Shown: in pieces, positions 41,601 to 42,767 of the stretch
Position numbering within the stretch: position 1 is the stretch's first letter
Layout of the letters: every line of letters begins with the position of its first letter
Assembly: GCF_000765745.2 (NCBI RefSeq)
Contig: NZ_JRPC02000021.1
Span: 1 to 42,767, forward strand
Length of the DNA stretch: 42,767 nt
From: Helicobacter apodemus
GTDB taxonomy: Bacteria; Campylobacterota; Campylobacteria; Campylobacterales; Helicobacteraceae
Direction of reading: 5' to 3'
The notes under the pieces: model-generated
Told to the model about the DNA's origin: nothing
What the model saw: only the letters and a program-made list of their open reading frames with translations
Databases searched by the model: none
Made by a program: the position numbers and the translations under genes

Positions 41601-42767
41601 AAAACTTCTCTTTAAATGTGAATATGATGTAGAAGATTTAAGGAGTGTTTGTGAGCTATTAGATAAAGGTAAGCATAGTATTTCTAAAAGCCTCAATGAG
41701 ATAGGAGACATTATTACTTTAAGTTTGCCAAATCATTGCGCTTATATTCGCTTTGGGTTAAGGATTAAAGGGAGTGGCACAATCCAGATTAAAGAGCTAA
41801 TTTTAGATGATGTGAGTAATGAGCCCTATTTAATGTTAGCCAAATCTAAAACATTAGTTCTAACTAGACAATACCCCTCTTATGAAGACATTTATAAATT
41901 TGGGTTCTTACACACAAGGATAAAAGCCTATAAAGAAAAGGGTGTTTTAGTGGATGTTTTTAGACTAAATAATGATTGCAAATACTCCACTTATGAATTT
42001 GAGGGAATTGATGTAATGAGTGCCTCTAAGGAAGTTTTACTGCACTCTTTGCAAAGTCAGCAATACACGCATATTTTGGTGCATTTCTTAGATGAGGGGA
42101 TGTGGGAAATTTTAAGCCAATTTATAGATAAAATGAAAATTATTGTATGGATTCACGGCTATGAAATACAAATGTGGCATAGGAGATTATTTAACTTTGA
42201 ACATTTAGGAGAAGCTGAAATCAATCGCCAAAAATCAATGAGTGAGCGAAGAAAAAAATTTTGGCAAAAAGTTATTCATGCAAACCATAAAAATCTCCAT
42301 TTTGTCTTTGTTTCAGAACATTTTAAAAATGAATGCTTAGGAGATATTGGAATGGATTTACCAAAAGATTCTTATTCTATCATTCATAATCCAATTAACA
42401 CGACTCTCTTTGATTATATCCCAAAAGACATAGAAGCTAGAAAGAAAATTCTTTCTATTAGACCTTTTGCTAGTAAAAAATACGCTAATGATTTATCGGT
42501 TAAAGCCATATTAGCACTTAGTAAAAAAGACTTTTTTAAAGAGTTAGAGTTTCTTATCATTGGAGATGGAGAATTATTCAAAGAAACACTTAAACCTTTA
42601 AGAGACTTTAAAAATATAACCATTCAACAAAAATTCTTACAACAAGAGGAAATCGCTAAACTCCATAGAGAATATGGAATCTTCTTAAATCCAACGCGTA
42701 TGGATTCACAAGGTGTATCAAGAGATGAAGCAGGATCTAGTGGATTGGTGCCTGTTACTAATAGGGT
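38602..42767 (+). CDS. Giant multidomain glycan enzyme: FkbM methyltransferase, coiled coil, CgeB-type and GT4 transferases (partial at window edge)
   Basis: One uninterrupted frame of at least 1388 codons that leaves the window. I translated it fully and found no stop. Residues 1-240: FkbM-type S-adenosylmethionine methyltransferase (DIGANIGNHS at 61-70, AFEAN at 82-86, IKIDVEGME at 159-167). 254-330: coiled coil made of two exact 28-residue repeats plus part of a third. 331-350: one LGQA-like module (LSFRWGNRIIKAKSLKKIL). About 374-700: CgeB-like transferase (KVACILDEFSY, then NSIKNSQTMFARRVFELLASN). 700-1080: helical part, then a beta-rich stretch (YIRFGLRIKGSGTIQIKELIL) that may bind carbohydrate. 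From 1083: GT4 transferase (LVLTRQYPS, IVWIHGYEIQMW, FVFVSEHFKNECL, IIGDGELFKE, NPTRMDSQGVSRDEAGSSGLVPV). The start ATG overlaps the wecC stop. It probably assembles and methylates the surface glycan. Confidence 0.85.
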   Translation, partial: METQTITTLILNEENVTYKLYLPYKESDYIQKEITAKLIPYEYAMLQDILKRIDKNSAFLDIGANIGNHSLFLAANGIKVYAFEANKELCEITQKSIELNKLSNNVKIYNYGLSDREELGEFTHLDTSNLGGNALTLGKGDIQCKRLDDFKFEEKIGVIKIDVEGMEEKVLLGAKETIKKNRPLIYIEAIDISSYHRINTLLEALNFSCCETFNTTPTHLYIPNEHLDEKKMLNKVLSKLTYDNYYTLYSYGAIKKLDNKLNTSQQNEEQLKQTITNLKEQNQNLLLKLNTSQQNEEQLKQTITNLKEQNQNLLLKLNTSQQNEERLKNTLSFRWGNRIIKAKSLKKILTLPYDLHQDYKAFKGKIKPNILFTSNKHSFLFPTHNIDNAQKQFILQSKPNSIKVACILDEFSYHCFRYECNLLYLTFSKWESQIQEFQPDFVLIESAWSGLDTSWKEKLSMPSKEIITLLEFCKKAKIPTAFWNKEDPIDFERFLYLAKKVDFIFTSDIDCVAKYKYYAKHSRVYCLPFAAQTKFCNPIEELSRKDGFCFAGSYYMRFPNRHKDFSTIIDAAKALKPVAIYDRNYGKSHAHNSYPQEFQDLIIGGLNFEEIQKAYKGYKFGININSIKNSQTMFARRVFELLASNTIVLSNFSRALRYFFGDLVIASDNIQEIHKNLSPLIKEDLYYRKFRLLGLRKVMSEHTYKDRFSFICSVIFKNFTPYCKPPIYIYSQINSLEEYQRVIAYFKEQKTINNKTLILYKNFNQNLEAQDKNILLKDTKKECADYLKNLESGFFSIFNPKDYYGKSYLTDLLLAQKYSDYKAFGKACLYAYTEKLILQNEDLEYRLVKELDICSSILCVKELKEDLIHQFLDGKTNYHLEHMLALDRFNYCKNGALLPDDKLEVIDDLYLQDSGITFKHINPKITKLIPASLKEECTTKDIYKFSASKLYELFKNSHKVSMKLQDSHLILTSKLQKHEEETIYFKKPLEKEAMNLLYNSKLLFKCEYDVEDLRSVCELLDKGKHSISKSLNEIGDIITLSLPNHCAYIRFGLRIKGSGTIQIKELILDDVSNEPYLMLAKSKTLVLTRQYPSYEDIYKFGFLHTRIKAYKEKGVLVDVFRLNNDCKYSTYEFEGIDVMSASKEVLLHSLQSQQYTHILVHFLDEGMWEILSQFIDKMKIIVWIHGYEIQMWHRRLFNFEHLGEAEINRQKSMSERRKKFWQKVIHANHKNLHFVFVSEHFKNECLGDIGMDLPKDSYSIIHNPINTTLFDYIPKDIEARKKILSIRPFASKKYANDLSVKAILALSKKDFFKELEFLIIGDGELFKETLKPLRDFKNITIQQKFLQQEEIAKLHREYGIFLNPTRMDSQGVSRDEAGSSGLVPVTNR
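39381..39575 (+). repeat. 84-bp in-frame tandem repeat (2.3 copies)
   Basis: Two exact 84-bp copies (39381-39464 and 39465-39548) and the first 27 bp of a third. Each unit encodes 28 residues, exactly four heptads (LNTSQQNEEQLKQ, then TITNLKEQNQNLLLK), so gain or loss of a unit keeps both the reading frame and the coiled-coil register. Confidence 0.95.

Overview
The window is AT-rich DNA from a Campylobacterota genome, most likely an enterohepatic Helicobacter or a close relative. Three things point there: a cheV1-type chemotaxis gene, a periplasmic nitrate reductase operon in the order napAGHBFLD, and a complex I operon in which nuoE and nuoF are replaced by the two short genes known from H. 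pylori and Campylobacter. No rRNA, tRNA, CRISPR array, transposase or recombinase gene was seen.

Layout. 1-567: a gene remnant, possibly from an outer-membrane protein. 568-5198 (+): pbp1A, an msbA-type ABC exporter and cheV. 5199-5392: a compact nap promoter with a CRP/FNR-type box centred at about -41.5. 5393-12178 (+): napAGHBFLD, a complete periplasmic nitrate reduction system that uses NapGH (no napC) as quinol oxidase. 12346-26131 (+): a 14-gene complex I operon, nuoABCD-(nuoE-like)-(nuoF-like)-nuoGHIJKLMN. 26124-26687 (-): a small lipoprotein gene that meets nuoN tail to tail.

26837-42767 is a surface-glycan locus with two divergent arms. The leftward arm (35935 down to 26837) has seven tightly overlapping genes: two mosaic family-2 glycosyltransferases, an IspD/TarI-type cytidylyltransferase, a polyol-phosphate dehydrogenase, a ribulose-phosphate 3-epimerase homologue, a fusion of a family-2 glycosyltransferase with a CDP-glycerol-glycerophosphotransferase-type domain, and a fucosyltransferase-like protein. 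Together they read as a route from pentulose 5-phosphate to a CDP-pentitol and on to a pentitol-phosphate-decorated glycan, a teichoic-acid-like chemistry in a Gram-negative. The rightward arm has wecB and wecC (UDP-ManNAc, then UDP-ManNAcA). After them comes a very large open frame that runs off the window: FkbM methyltransferase, heptad-repeat coiled coil, CgeB-type transferase, beta-rich linker, GT4 transferase.

The glycan locus carries several potential switches. A 12-G tract sits at the tail of the fucosyltransferase-like gene. An 11-G tract inside a family-2 transferase leaves that gene out of frame in this sequence. Near-identical blocks flank the variable core of the two tandem transferases. 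A perfect 84-bp (four-heptad) repeat lies in the giant gene. A perfect 45-bp inverted repeat encloses the 209-bp divergent promoter region and carries the ribosome binding sites of both first genes. A short helical module (consensus around LSYKLGQALIKAKSPLK) is shared by proteins with different catalytic folds. Several start codons given here are moved downstream of the longest possible frame on ribosome-binding-site or promoter evidence (cheV, napH, nuoB, nuoH, nuoI, wecB and the first leftward glycosyltransferase).
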